From positions 1 to 62,984 of the forward strand of contig CAYXDO010000057.1 in assembly GCA_964463485.1 (NCBI GenBank): a stretch of 62,984 bases of DNA, written 5' to 3'. The notes beneath the pieces are model-generated. The model saw only the letters and a list, made by a program, of their open reading frames with translations. It was not told where the DNA came from and did no database searches. A program made the translations under genes and the position numbers. This DNA is from CAYXDO01 sp964463485 (GTDB lineage: Bacteria; Myxococcota; Kuafuiibacteriia; Kuafuiibacteriales; Kuafuiibacteriaceae). Positions 43,316 to 53,202 of the stretch are shown here, piece after piece (within the stretch, counting starts at the first letter, position 1; the number at the start of each line of letters is the position of its first letter).

Positions 43316-43502
43316 CGGCGAATCCTCAGCTCTCCCGGATCGGCCCGGACACCCGTTCGCGTGCGCTCGACTGCGCAAGTCGCGGCACCGTGTATATCAG
43401 ACTCCGCCCCGATCGGGTGATGCAAAGTCGGCCGAGGTGGCTCAGGCGAACTTTGCGCGGTCGCAAGAACTCGAAAGCTCGTTGGGCTCGGGCCTCAAAC
43501 GC

Positions 43503-45826
43503 TCACTTCACCACCCACTCGGGCTCCGAGGAGAACATCGAGTCGCCGGGCTCGTCGACCGAATACACACGAACCGGCTGAGTGTGGAACCGGCCCGAGA
43601 CCGAGGGAACCACGATCAGCTCGATCGAGAGCTCAGGACCCACCGCCGCCGGCACCTCGAGGCGAGCTCGGTCCGTATCGATTCGATGACTCGAGAGCTG
43701 CGCCGTCCGAACCAACCCGTCCAACCCGCTCGGATCGACCCAGAAGCCCGGAGGGAGCGGCACCTCCACGACCGCCGCGCTCGGAGGCAGCGGCGTCGTG
43801 AGCGCGACCGCGGCCTTGCGGCCCGACTCGAAGCTCCGCGGGAGTTCGATCCTGACGTCGGCCGCTCGCGGCCACGGGCTGAACGACTCCAACGAGAGTG
43901 TGTAACTCAGCCCCGAAAAGGCCGGTGTCGCCGAGATCGAAAAGTCATGACGCCCGCCTAGTCCGACCGGAGCCTCCATCACCAGACGGTCTTGGCGGCG
44001 CCCCGCCGAGAGCTGGCCCGCCGCGAGGACTCGACCATCCATCGAGAGGAGCACCTCCACCCGCTCCGGCGGAGGCTTCGCAAACACACTCGTCACCGCT
44101 CGCAGGCACACCAGGTTGGACCGCGCGTCGCCCCATCCCTTCGAAGGTGAGTACGCGCCGAGCACCGACATCGCAAGGTCCCCAGCAGGCCCCTCGAACC
44201 CACCGTGCCTCAGCAGCGCGAGCGCCGCCAAGGCGGTCGACTCCATGTCGGGCGGCGCCTTGCCGTCCGAACGCACCACGCCGGCAGGCGTGTGAACGAT
44301 CTTGCGTCCCTCTGAAGCGTCAGCGTCTTCGGACACGATCGCGGACACCACCCGCTCGATGAGCTGTCCGGACCAAGCGGACTCCGTCGCGCCGCTCACG
44401 AGCACCCTGGCAGCCGTATACGGGTCGGCGATTTGCCGCAGATGGCGCTCGAACGCTCCGGTGGCGCGCACGCGGGCGCGACCGGCCTCCCGCTCGCTTC
44501 TCTTGCTCGCACTCAGCATCTCGATGGACTCGGCCGTAGTCACGAGGACGCGCTGGAGTGGCCAGCCCGACTCACCGCCGAAGGTGCCGTCGGGCCGCTG
44601 CGCCGACGCTACCACCTGAACCCACCGCGGCGAAAAGGCGAGGAGGGCAGGGTCGTCCGAGAGGGCAGCCGCCAGCCCCAAGGTCAGGGCGAGCTCCAGC
44701 GAAGGTGTAGGAGAGGCTCTCAACGCCCGCTGAGTTGCCAGCAACCGCAGGGTCCGCAGCGAGCCGGGCTCCAGCTCCGCTCCGACCGCCTTTGCCAAGG
44801 TCGGGGCGATCGTCGCCAACAGGAGAGTATGCTCGTCGGGCTGCCCCCTCGCCAACCCGACGTCCAGCTCTGATCGAATGAGCCCCAGCGCGCCCGAGAC
44901 GATTGTGAGTTGGGCGCGGCGATGGGTTCCGTCGCTCGGAGTCTCGATCGAAATTTCGCGAGCTGAACCCAGGGTCCCGTGTCGCTCCACGAGCGTGGGT
45001 CGCCCACGAGGCTCGACCTCGATCCTGCGCTCCATCGAGTCCCACGGCTCGACCGACGCCGTCACGACGACCTCGCCAGGCGAAGTCGGACGGACGTCCC
45101 CGAAGAAGGTCGCGGTCTCGCCGGGGCCAAGAGACACTGGCTCGCGATTGGTTCCAGCAGCAGCCCCGGACACCGAGACCGTGAGGAGGGTGTCGAGCGG
45201 CGCCTCGCGACGATTGATGACTTGGATCGGAAGACTCATGACGTCACCCACGACGAGCGGGCCGGCGTGGCTTATTTCGACGACGACCGGAAGCGTCCCT
45301 TCGAAGGTGGTGACGTCCGCTGCCTGGGCCCCGTTGCTCCCATGAGCGAGCGCGAGCACCTGCCACGTGGTGGTCTGGTCGGGCACCCGAGCCTCGAGCT
45401 CGGCGAAGCCTCGCGGGTCGGTGACGACGAGCGGCGCGAAGAGAAAGGTCTCCGGAAACCAAGCCCTCGATCTCGTCGGCCGAGTCGGCACCCGAGGCAG
45501 CTCGCCGGAGATTATGTTCCGCGCGGTCGTCACATCCTCATCCGACCAATCCGGGTGAGGATAGTCGCCTTTTCGGGTTTTTGCGTAAACCATGCCCGAG
45601 TACGCGTAGCCGCCCCAATGGAATTCGTCACGCAATTCAACCATGGCGCGGGGCGTGCCATAGTAGCCAAAGACCGTGCCAGACTCATCGGCGACCTTGG
45701 CGCGGGTGGGGGCGGGGCGGGCGCTTCGAAAGCTTGGTACATCGAGCCGCGGCCGAGAACCAGCACTCCCGTGCCCACGACCAACACCACGAAGGCAAGG
45801 AGGAACAGCGACGTGCGTCGACTCAT
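43503..45826 (-). pseudogene. second half of split alpha-2-macroglobulin, one-base frameshift
   Basis: The gene starts at the ATG at 45826 with a membrane or signal segment (SLFLLAFVVLVVGTGVLVLG), then after about 40 residues the frame changes and continues with RAKVADESGTVFGYYG to the stop at 43503. The break falls in a C-rich tract (45703-45722 on the plus strand, five-G run at 45708-45712); adding one base joins both parts to 774 aa. It then carries the macroglobulin core block SRAWFPETFLFAPLVVTDPRG ... TTTWQVLALA and a helical toroid domain, but no CxEQ thioester is visible. Either a sequencing error or a true frameshift. Its start overlaps the upstream gene by four bases. Confidence 0.8.
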
Positions 45827-48800
45827 GGCTTGCTCCCGCGAACCCACGGAATGAATGGGTCGAAGTCCTCGGGCAGACGCGCTCCGTCGACGACGACGGC
45901 GCGCGGGTCGACGAGCTCGAGGAGCTCGTCCGGCAGGTTGGCGAGCCGGAGCTTCCGGCCAAAGGCGTCCTCGACGGACTGGCCACGCGCCTCGACCTGG
46001 GAGAGTGCGACATTCCACAGCTCGACCAATCTCTCGGGCGCGAGGACCTCGGACGGCGGCGCCTTCTCCTCCCAGGCCCTCGTGGCCGCGTGAAGCTCGG
46101 CCAACACCGCATGGAAGCGCTCATTCAGGATGGACTCCGCGTCGAAGGTCGCAACCAACTGCGTCGATACCGGTAGCTCGGCCGGGACCTCCTTCGACTC
46201 TCGATTCACCCGCAACACCATCACCTCGGCCGCGTTCGACCCCCGAACTCGGCCCGATAGGAGCGCCCGACTCTCCAACGCGCCGAAGGTCGGCTCCGGC
46301 CAACCGTCGCCCGGCACCAAGGAGTCCCAACTCTCCGTCGTCGGAAGCGCGCCGAGCTGACCGAGGCCCGTGTCCGCGCCGAACAAACCCACCGCCGCGG
46401 CGACCGCCTCCCCCTTGGCCGAAGTCATCACCTTGACCTTGGCCAAGTCCCCGGGTGCGTATCGGGCTTGGTCGGTGGACACACGGACAGACAACTCACG
46501 CGCGGGCCGCACGAACACGCGGGCGCATGGAAACATGTGGCAGTCCGGTGTTCGGGCTTCGTACCGTTCGCTGGCGGATCGGCCGAACACATACCAACCC
46601 TCGGCGTCCGCGGGCAGCGTCGTGCGAGCCCGCCGAGTCTCCTCGTCGACGAGGAGCTCGACCCGCTTCCCTCCGTGCCACATGAACAATCGCGCGGGCA
46701 CTCGGCCCGAGAATGCGGGTCCTCGCAGAATCTCGAGCTCGATCGTCGATCCGGGCCTCGCAAACGCCGGCGTCGCGCGAAGTCGCAGCGTCGGCACAGC
46801 ACCCGGCTGTACGAACACCTTGGTCTCACCCAGCCTCTCCCCCTCTGGGCTGGTTGCCTCGACCAACAACTCGTATCCAACCCGGACGACCTCCGTCGGC
46901 GAGGCACGAGGCGCCTCCTTGGGTCGTTGAACGCCCACGTGTCCGACGCCCGCGATCGGCGCCGAGAGCAGACCTACATACTCGACGGAGCGGGCCCGAC
47001 CCTCGACGCAGCTGAGTACGGAGGGTCTGACTGCGACACCTCCCGAGCTCACCCAACTCAGACTCACCTCGTCGGCGCCGGCCTTTGCGGCGTACACGAA
47101 GCTCCGCGGCCAGTGCCCTTCGTCGACACTCGTCGGGAGGCAGTCCGAGACCTCGAGCAAGAGAGACAGGACCGAGCCCTCCAGACCCGGCGAGGCTGGA
47201 CTCCCCTCGAGGCGCTCCAGGGTCAGCCAAGGACGATTGGGTGGCGGCACCGACAACGAGAGTCTGAGGCTGCGGAAACCTCCGCCGTGCAAGAGCCGGC
47301 TCTCGATTTCTCGAGCGAGGCAATTCTCGACCGCGCGGTCGGCGTGCCCAACCGCCTCGATTCGACCGCTCGCACTCACGTGGAGCGTCAACTCACGCGT
47401 CGAACCCGTCGAGGTCTCGAATCTCCGACAAGGCTCGAGCGCGGGCAGCCAACTCGCGACCTCTGCCCGATCATCGAGCTCGGCTGTCGACCCAAAGAGG
47501 AGGTTGGTGAGCGACTCGAGCTCGACGCGTTCGGGCGGGCCGCGTTCGATTTCAGGCGACTGTTCGACGACGTTGACCTGCGGGCCAGGGTCGAACCGAA
47601 GCGCGGCGACGCCGTCTTCGTCGGTGCGCCCCTTCGCGACCACCAAGCCGGGGTCGAACGCTCGTCGCACCACGAGGTCCGTGCCCGTCAAGGCTCGGCC
47701 ATCCGGCGTGGTGAGTCGAACGAAGAGACGATTGTTGAAGCCCGAGATCAACCCATCGAGCTCCGTCTCGACGTCCGCGCGAATGGAGTCGTGGGTGAGT
47801 CGAAGCTGCGTCGTCGCACGGACGACGTCGCCAGAGGCGTCTCGCGCCGAAGCGGCCACGAGCACCTCGACGAAGCCTCGAACCGAGACCGGCACCGGAG
47901 GGAGCACGACCTCGAACCCGCCGCCCCGATCGGTCTGGGTTCGAACGGACTCGCCGCTCGGCAACCAGCCCTGCAAGCCCTTTCCCTTGGGCACTTCGAC
48001 CTCCAGGGTCACGTCGGCGCGCTCGATCGGCGCGCCGGATCCGTGGCGCACGCGCCCGCGAATCACTGGCGTCTGAGTCGGGAGGTGAAAGGCGCGCACG
48101 GAAGTGAGCTCGAACCGAAGCCGAGGGAGCTCGAAGGGCTCGACGCGGAAGTCAAAGGAGCCTTCCGCCTCCGCGTACTCTCCCATTGAGCGAGCTAGCA
48201 CGCGCTCCTCGTCAGTCATTCGCGCCCCTGCGAACCATCGAACCTTCCAAACGCCCCGAGGCGCTCCGTCGTCGAGGGGGAAAGAGCTACTCACCACGCC
48301 CCACGGCCCCGACGTGCCTCGCTCCTCCAACGCGATCTGGCCGGAAGGGTCCACGACCTGCCAGGTACCCTTTCGGCCTTCGACAGGGACGAGGTCTCTT
48401 GCGCGGAGCGCTACGGCGCGAAATAAGACGACGTCACCCGGACGATACACGCCCCGATCGGTGAGCACGTGGACGGCGAGCGGAGAACGGACGTCGAGCG
48501 GAGCCTCCGCCATCAACTCACCCACCGGGGAGCTCACTCGAGCGCGGAGCGTGTATTCTCCGTCAGGGAGCTCGGCCGGGAGAGTCACTTGGCATTTCAT
48601 CGGCGCGTGACCAGAAGTCTCCTTCGGCTCCAGGCGAAGGACTCGAAGACCTGGACCCTCGACCTCCAGGGCCTCGAGGCCGAAGCGCCCAATGGGCGCG
48701 CTCCAAGCAACGCTCCGGCCCTCCACGGCGTAGAAAGCGATGGCCTGCAAAGAGACGACGCCGGTCTCCCCGCGACGGAGCTGGGCGTCGAGCTCCAAGC

Positions 48801-48987
48801 GACCGTGGACCCGACCGTCGGGACACCGGGTGACCCAAATGCCGTCGGCCCACCAGGCGGACACACACACGGTGCTCCCGATGAGGTAGCCGATCACCGC
48901 GAGCGCGCCCACCCCGAGTAAGAGTCGAGCCCGAACGGAGAGAGGTTTCGGAGCCTCCAGCTGGTCCCTCACGAGGCAAGCATACAC
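45823..48987 (-). CDS. first half of split alpha-2-macroglobulin-like protein
   Basis: Membrane-anchored protein of 1,054 aa. One N-terminal hydrophobic helix (LLLGVGALAVIGYLIGSTVC, about 22-41) is followed by extracytoplasmic beta-sandwich modules. The macroglobulin MG2 hallmark LTDRGVYRPGD is at 175-185, with further MG-like modules (IRGRVRHGSGAPIERADVTLEV, DTELDGLISGFNN type) and a final VSTDQARYAPGDLAKVKV strand pair. Bacterial macroglobulins trap foreign proteases in the periplasm. Here the chain ends before the core A2M and thioester-type domains, which are on the next gene, coupled by ATGA overlap. Two-gene macroglobulins with separate anchors are unusual. Confidence 0.82.
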   Translation of the reverse strand: MYACLVRDQLEAPKPLSVRARLLLGVGALAVIGYLIGSTVCVSAWWADGIWVTRCPDGRVHGRLELDAQLRRGETGVVSLQAIAFYAVEGRSVAWSAPIGRFGLEALEVEGPGLRVLRLEPKETSGHAPMKCQVTLPAELPDGEYTLRARVSSPVGELMAEAPLDVRSPLAVHVLTDRGVYRPGDVVLFRAVALRARDLVPVEGRKGTWQVVDPSGQIALEERGTSGPWGVVSSSFPLDDGAPRGVWKVRWFAGARMTDEERVLARSMGEYAEAEGSFDFRVEPFELPRLRFELTSVRAFHLPTQTPVIRGRVRHGSGAPIERADVTLEVEVPKGKGLQGWLPSGESVRTQTDRGGGFEVVLPPVPVSVRGFVEVLVAASARDASGDVVRATTQLRLTHDSIRADVETELDGLISGFNNRLFVRLTTPDGRALTGTDLVVRRAFDPGLVVAKGRTDEDGVAALRFDPGPQVNVVEQSPEIERGPPERVELESLTNLLFGSTAELDDRAEVASWLPALEPCRRFETSTGSTRELTLHVSASGRIEAVGHADRAVENCLAREIESRLLHGGGFRSLRLSLSVPPPNRPWLTLERLEGSPASPGLEGSVLSLLLEVSDCLPTSVDEGHWPRSFVYAAKAGADEVSLSWVSSGGVAVRPSVLSCVEGRARSVEYVGLLSAPIAGVGHVGVQRPKEAPRASPTEVVRVGYELLVEATSPEGERLGETKVFVQPGAVPTLRLRATPAFARPGSTIELEILRGPAFSGRVPARLFMWHGGKRVELLVDEETRRARTTLPADAEGWYVFGRSASERYEARTPDCHMFPCARVFVRPARELSVRVSTDQARYAPGDLAKVKVMTSAKGEAVAAAVGLFGADTGLGQLGALPTTESWDSLVPGDGWPEPTFGALESRALLSGRVRGSNAAEVMVLRVNRESKEVPAELPVSTQLVATFDAESILNERFHAVLAELHAATRAWEEKAPPSEVLAPERLVELWNVALSQVEARGQSVEDAFGRKLRLANLPDELLELVDPRAVVVDGARLPEDFDPFIPWVRGSKP

Positions 48988-49017
48988 GATCCGCGAGGCG
49001 CTGATCGGATCAGCGTC

Positions 49018-49211
49018 TCTTCCGGCCCTGGGAGCCTAGGCATCCGGCCCTGGGAGCGCAGGCATCTTGCCTGCGCGTAAGCTTCGCGGACTTACTCGTT
49101 TCATCCGGCCCTGAGATCCGGCCCTGGGAGCCTAGGCATCCGGCCCTGGGAGCGAAGACTTCGCGGACTTACTTTCCAAGTGGCCGCAAGCAAGATGCCT
49201 GCGCTCCCAGG
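49018..49211. repeat. complex intergenic repeat with direct and inverted copies
   Basis: A 36-base unit starting CGGCCCTGGGAGCCTAGGC occurs perfectly at 49023-49058 and 49119-49154. CTTCGCGGACTTACT recurs at about 49082 and 49159. GGGAGCGCAGGCATCTTGC (49051-49069) is matched by its exact reverse complement at 49190-49208, so a long hairpin could form across the region. Repeats with the 'GGGAGCGCAGGCATCTTGCC' look are scattered in several environmental lineages. No coding potential is visible. It sits between the macroglobulin and metallophosphoesterase genes. Confidence 0.85.
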
Positions 49212-49222
49212 CGTCCGTGCGC

Positions 49223-50251
49223 TCAGCCGGGCACGAAGCGAATGAGTATCACCTCGGGCGGGCAATTCACCCGGATGGAAGCGAGGCCGGCGCGATGCTC
49301 CGCGCCAATCCCTGCGGAGACATTCAGCCGCGTGGCTCCGACCTCCCGATACCCAAGCGCCCAATCCCGCGGGACCGCGCTCAAAGTCACGATGGGTCCA
49401 AAGAAAGGGATCCGGATCTGGCCCCCGTGGGTGTGGCCCGCCAGATTGAGATCGATGGGTAAGTCGGTGGACTGCAGAATGAAGTCGGGAGGGTGCGCGA
49501 TGACGAAGTTGAGCGCGTCCGGCCGCTCGTGCACGAAGGGCTCGATCATCCTTCGGGAAGCCAGTGGATTCCGAGCGACCCTCAGGCCGAGACCCAGGAT
49601 GCGAACCCGGGAACCCTCGCCAGCTTCGAGCTCGATGACTTCGTTTTCGAGCGTCCTGAGCGAGCTCCCACCGTCTTTCAGCGCGGCCACCAAGGGCCCG
49701 TCCGTATCTCCGACGACGCCCACACGACCAAGCGGAGCGGGAAGTCGCTCGAACAGCACGGAAAGTTTTTTCCACTCGACCCCGAATCGGCTCCGGTCCT
49801 CGGGTTGGACCAAATCACCCGTGTGAATCACCAAGTCCGGTCGAAGCTCGGCGGCGACCCTGAACACCTGACGCTCGTAGTCTCCGACCTCGGCCGCTTG
49901 AATATCCGAGAGGTGAAGGACCCGAAGCTCTCGCTTCACCTTCGGAGTCGTGATGATGATCTCGCGGATCTGAACGCGCGAAGGCTCGAAATGAGTCGCA
50001 TAGCCCCTCGCCGCCAACAGCGCCGCTGCGCCGCCGAACGCCACCGCGACGTCCCGCCGGCCGACCCTCCGAGTCGCCAATAGCGCCACCGAAAGCAAGA
50101 GCGCGCCAGGAAACACGAGTGTCGCTCCGTCGTACACGATCCGGATGATCCAGAAGGGGCTCCACACCGGCGTGGAGACCACTGCGGCGAGTCCCATCGA
50201 GGCGAGCAAGACACCTCCGAGGATGACGAGCCGGTGAATGACCGTCAGCAC
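49223..50251 (-). CDS. calcineurin-like metallophosphoesterase with altered metal motifs
   Basis: Membrane protein of about 342 aa. GTG at 50251 is the favoured start (a farther one at 50308 adds 19 residues). Three or four N-terminal helices (LVILGGVLLASMGLAAVV, LVFPGALLLSVALLA, VAVAFGGAAALLAARGY) precede a phosphoesterase domain of the YkuE/YaeI type. Motifs read LHLSDIQ (normally SDxH), HTGDLV (intact), GVVGDTDG (normally GNHE/D), AHPPDF and LAGHTHGGQ (intact). Two of five metal-site motifs are therefore changed: His to Gln and Asn-His to Asp-Thr. Activity may be lost or modified. Substrate unknown. Confidence 0.85.
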   Translation of the reverse strand: MLTVIHRLVILGGVLLASMGLAAVVSTPVWSPFWIIRIVYDGATLVFPGALLLSVALLATRRVGRRDVAVAFGGAAALLAARGYATHFEPSRVQIREIIITTPKVKRELRVLHLSDIQAAEVGDYERQVFRVAAELRPDLVIHTGDLVQPEDRSRFGVEWKKLSVLFERLPAPLGRVGVVGDTDGPLVAALKDGGSSLRTLENEVIELEAGEGSRVRILGLGLRVARNPLASRRMIEPFVHERPDALNFVIAHPPDFILQSTDLPIDLNLAGHTHGGQIRIPFFGPIVTLSAVPRDWALGYREVGATRLNVSAGIGAEHRAGLASIRVNCPPEVILIRFVPG

Positions 50252-50329
50252 GAGGCCCCATTGTGCGGAAACGGACGGTCCGTGTCGATGCCTCCAGGCG
50301 CGGCGCAATATCCGGGCGTTTGATGGTCG

Positions 50330-52174
50330 CTACTTTCCACTCCCTTTCTTCTTGGCCTTCTTCGGCGGCACGCTCTGCGGTAGGACCGGTGGCGGTGGGT
50401 AGGGTGGAGCGGGCGGCGGGAGGATCACCGGCGCTTTTTCTTTGCCCTCGGCCTCGCTGCCGAGCCTCGGTATGGGACTCAGCCTGAGCTTCGGCGCCGT
50501 CTTCACTCGCGGGGAGCGGGAGGGTTCGACGGCCATCGGGACCTTCTGCTTGGGCGGAACCTGCCGCAAGGTGGGCTTCGTGATTGGCTCCCGATCTTCG
50601 GCGCTGCGAACAGGCCGCCTCTCCTCGACGTTCTCGTCGATGGCTCGGTCTCGCGCCGGTGACTCCGAAGACGTCGAGCGCCTCGGCCGCTCCTGCTTTG
50701 CTTTCGGAGGCACGTCCTCGTCGGCCTGCCCTCGCGGCGACAGATCGAGATCGGGCGTTGCCGGCCGCACTCGGATGGCCTTTGGCGGAGTCGCAGGACT
50801 CTCGACGTCGCTCGGCTGGACCGACTCACCGAGTCGATCTCGAAGTTGATCGTTCTTCGTTCGGAACGGAGCGGGTGCTGCGGGAGGCTCTCTTCGAACG
50901 ACCACACTCCGACTGGAAACCGCCGCTGGACGGGCCCGAACGGGCCTTTCGGAGAGCCGGAGCGCGAGCTCGGTGGGATCGATTGGAACTCGTCCTCCAA
51001 GCACCGGCGCCAGCGAAGCCTCGCGTACTCTCTCGACGTCCTGGATCTGTGACTCGTGAACGCGACCGCCCGACTCGAAAGTCGTCCTACTCACGACTGA
51101 GACGTGATGGCGATGAGCGAAGGCATGATTCTGGCGGGGCTCGTGCCGATGGTGCCCCCACCAGGGGTAGAACGGGTCGAGTGGTCCGAGCGGAAACCAA
51201 GCCACGAACCCTTCACCCCAAACGAACCCCACGATGGCCGGTCGGTAGTGAGTTCTTCGCTCATGACGCCCCGTCGGGATCCAACACCATCTGGAGGACG
51301 CGAAGACCCACCGACCGTAGTGATAAGGCGCCCAACCCCAGGGCTCGTGGGACACCCACGTCCAGCCCCACGGTTGCTGCCAAAGCCATCGTCCGTAGCG
51401 GAACGGAACCCACCCAACCTCGACGGCCGGAACCCATACTCGCCCGTACTCGGGCTCGTCATCCCAGCGACCGTAATCATCGAGGTCCCGAAGTCCCTCG
51501 ACGTCGTCAACCGCGAACGCCCGCGACAATCGCCCCTCCAGGCGAGCGATCCGCGCCGCGACCCATCGGTCCCACCCGTCCATCGGGCCCAAGCGACTGA
51601 TGTCGTAAGCTGCGTCTTCACCCGCGAGCTCGATGCGGTGGCCCGCATCGACGGAGAGCTGCCGACCTCCCGCCGTAACCAACGCACGGCCCTTGCGAAC
51701 CCCGAGGACCGAGTTGCCGTCGTCGTCGACCTCGATCCGGTAATCTCCACCTTGCTCGAGCTCGAAGGCCGCGTTGGGGGTGTCGACCTCCACACTCTCT
51801 CCGACCTCGAGGGACCCGAGCTGCACTGAGAGTGTGCCCGATTTCAGCGAGAGCTGCTTGCTCTGCTCCCTCAGGTCGAGCACGGTCAAATCCGATCGAG
51901 CGCCCAGCCGAAGCCAGAGCCGGCCGCCCACCTCGAGCTCCACTCGGCTCTTCGGCTCCACGAACATCCGGTCGCCTAGCGTGACGGGCACGTTGAGCTC
52001 GATCGCCTGCCACTCGTCTGGGGACTCCGCTCGGGCGATCGAGACCTCCCCCGCGACGTGAGAAATCCGCGCGACGGTCTGCTCGATGTCGCCATACTCA
52101 TCGAGGGTTTCGGTAGATCCGACCGCACCGAAAAGAAAGGTCAGGCCAAACGCGGCAACATGGGTCGTCTTCAT
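50330..52174 (-). CDS. FecR-domain protein with DUF6600-like Trp-rich repeats
   Basis: Exported protein of 614 aa. ATG at 52174 is chosen because of a good Shine-Dalgarno (AGGAGG, minus strand) and a signal peptide (THVAAFGLTFLFGAVGS). FecR-like beta domain at about 35-185 (VARISHVAGEVSIARAE, ELEVGGRLWLRLGARSDLTV, DTPNAAFELEQGGDYRIEV). Next are Trp-rich repeats WVPFRYGRWLW and WVSHEPWGWAPYHYGRWVF, the hallmark of DUF6600. The C-terminal 250 residues are Pro/Arg/Lys-rich and disordered, ending in a KKAKKKGSGK tail. Role unknown; probably envelope-associated. Confidence 0.85.
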   Translation of the reverse strand: MKTTHVAAFGLTFLFGAVGSTETLDEYGDIEQTVARISHVAGEVSIARAESPDEWQAIELNVPVTLGDRMFVEPKSRVELEVGGRLWLRLGARSDLTVLDLREQSKQLSLKSGTLSVQLGSLEVGESVEVDTPNAAFELEQGGDYRIEVDDDGNSVLGVRKGRALVTAGGRQLSVDAGHRIELAGEDAAYDISRLGPMDGWDRWVAARIARLEGRLSRAFAVDDVEGLRDLDDYGRWDDEPEYGRVWVPAVEVGWVPFRYGRWLWQQPWGWTWVSHEPWGWAPYHYGRWVFASSRWCWIPTGRHERRTHYRPAIVGFVWGEGFVAWFPLGPLDPFYPWWGHHRHEPRQNHAFAHRHHVSVVSRTTFESGGRVHESQIQDVERVREASLAPVLGGRVPIDPTELALRLSERPVRARPAAVSSRSVVVRREPPAAPAPFRTKNDQLRDRLGESVQPSDVESPATPPKAIRVRPATPDLDLSPRGQADEDVPPKAKQERPRRSTSSESPARDRAIDENVEERRPVRSAEDREPITKPTLRQVPPKQKVPMAVEPSRSPRVKTAPKLRLSPIPRLGSEAEGKEKAPVILPPPAPPYPPPPVLPQSVPPKKAKKKGSGK

Positions 52175-52386
52175 GAGCGCCTCCTGAGCCATAGACTCGC
52201 ACTGCGGTGGTGCAATTCACGGGCTTCGAAGGAAAGTTGAGAAATCGCGCCAGGCGGGCCTGGAATTTGCCGCCTTTGGAAGTCGGTCGTCGAAAACGCG
52301 CCTCAGGCTGTGGCGGCAAGGACACTCGGGCCGGGCCCGGTCATGGTTTCGAGCAAAACGCGTCTCGGTGAGTGATCGAAGGTGAC

Positions 52387-53010
52387 TCAGCCCGGAGCGC
52401 GAGTGTAGACGGCCTCCATCGCCTTGAACTCCTTGCCCTTCTTGTCCTGATCGTACAGCTCGAAGGTCTGCTTGTCGGCGCTCTCGACCTTCATCACCGT
52501 CCGCATCTTCTTCTTCTTCTTGGTCATCGGATCGAGGTACTCACCCGTCATCGTGATGACGTTGCCCGTCTTGTCCGCGGTGCCCTCGAACATCATGATC
52601 ATCGTCCCCATCGTGTCGGACCACGTGGAGACGAATTTGCCTTTGACGTTGTCGAAGCCGATCAAACCCGCGCCGGTGAAGGGCTGACCCATCATCTGTG
52701 ATTCGAGAGTCTGATGCAGAAACCGATCGCCGAGCGTCATCTGCGCCTTCATCTTGCCAGCGGACTCCATCGGAGGCGCCTTGGGATCCATCCACGCCTT
52801 GCTGGCGACGGTGAAATTGCCCGCCAGCGACTTGAGGAGCTGATGCTGGGGACCCGGCGTCGCGGCCTTCATCCATGCCTCCATCATGGGATCCGGTTTC
52901 TGCTCGGCGGCCGCGGGGGCAGCCGCGCCGGGCTTCTCGGGCTCGCCGGCCTGCGTGGAGAGCGGGGCCAACAGCAGAGCACCCGCCAGTGTAATCTTCG
53001 ATCTGAACAT
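52387..53010 (-). CDS. DUF1579-family secreted protein
   Basis: Exported protein of 207 aa. ATG at 53010 has a clear ribosome site (AAGGAAGGAA upstream) and opens a signal peptide (KITLAGALLLAPLSTQAGE). After an Ala/Pro linker, the block PQHQLLKSLAGNFTVASKAW and later GFDNVKGKFVSTWSDTMGT and EGTADKTGNVITMTGEY match DUF1579, a beta-barrel family of unknown function common in Planctomycetes and Myxococcota. A repeated Lys run (TKKKKKMRT) lies in a loop. It stands alone on the minus strand. Confidence 0.85.
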   Translation of the reverse strand: MFRSKITLAGALLLAPLSTQAGEPEKPGAAAPAAAEQKPDPMMEAWMKAATPGPQHQLLKSLAGNFTVASKAWMDPKAPPMESAGKMKAQMTLGDRFLHQTLESQMMGQPFTGAGLIGFDNVKGKFVSTWSDTMGTMIMMFEGTADKTGNVITMTGEYLDPMTKKKKKMRTVMKVESADKQTFELYDQDKKGKEFKAMEAVYTRAPG

Positions 53011-53202
53011 CGATTCCTTCCTTCTGGCGGCAGCTGCCGCCGGGAGGTTCTTACTCCGGGACCCGTCCGTCCGCAACATTGCCACCCGAGCGATCCGAAC
53101 GGTCGATTGGCATCGCGGTCACTCCGAGTCGCGAGGGACCTTCATCGCGCGGCCGAGCCGCATGGAACGGCTCCGCCGGATCGTGAAGCGCTCCGAGCCG
53201 AC

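Noticed and set aside
45823..46124. Upstream extension of the macroglobulin second frame
   Set aside because: It overlaps the end of the first macroglobulin gene out of frame and is Arg/Ser-rich; the real start is the ATG at 45826 in the other frame.
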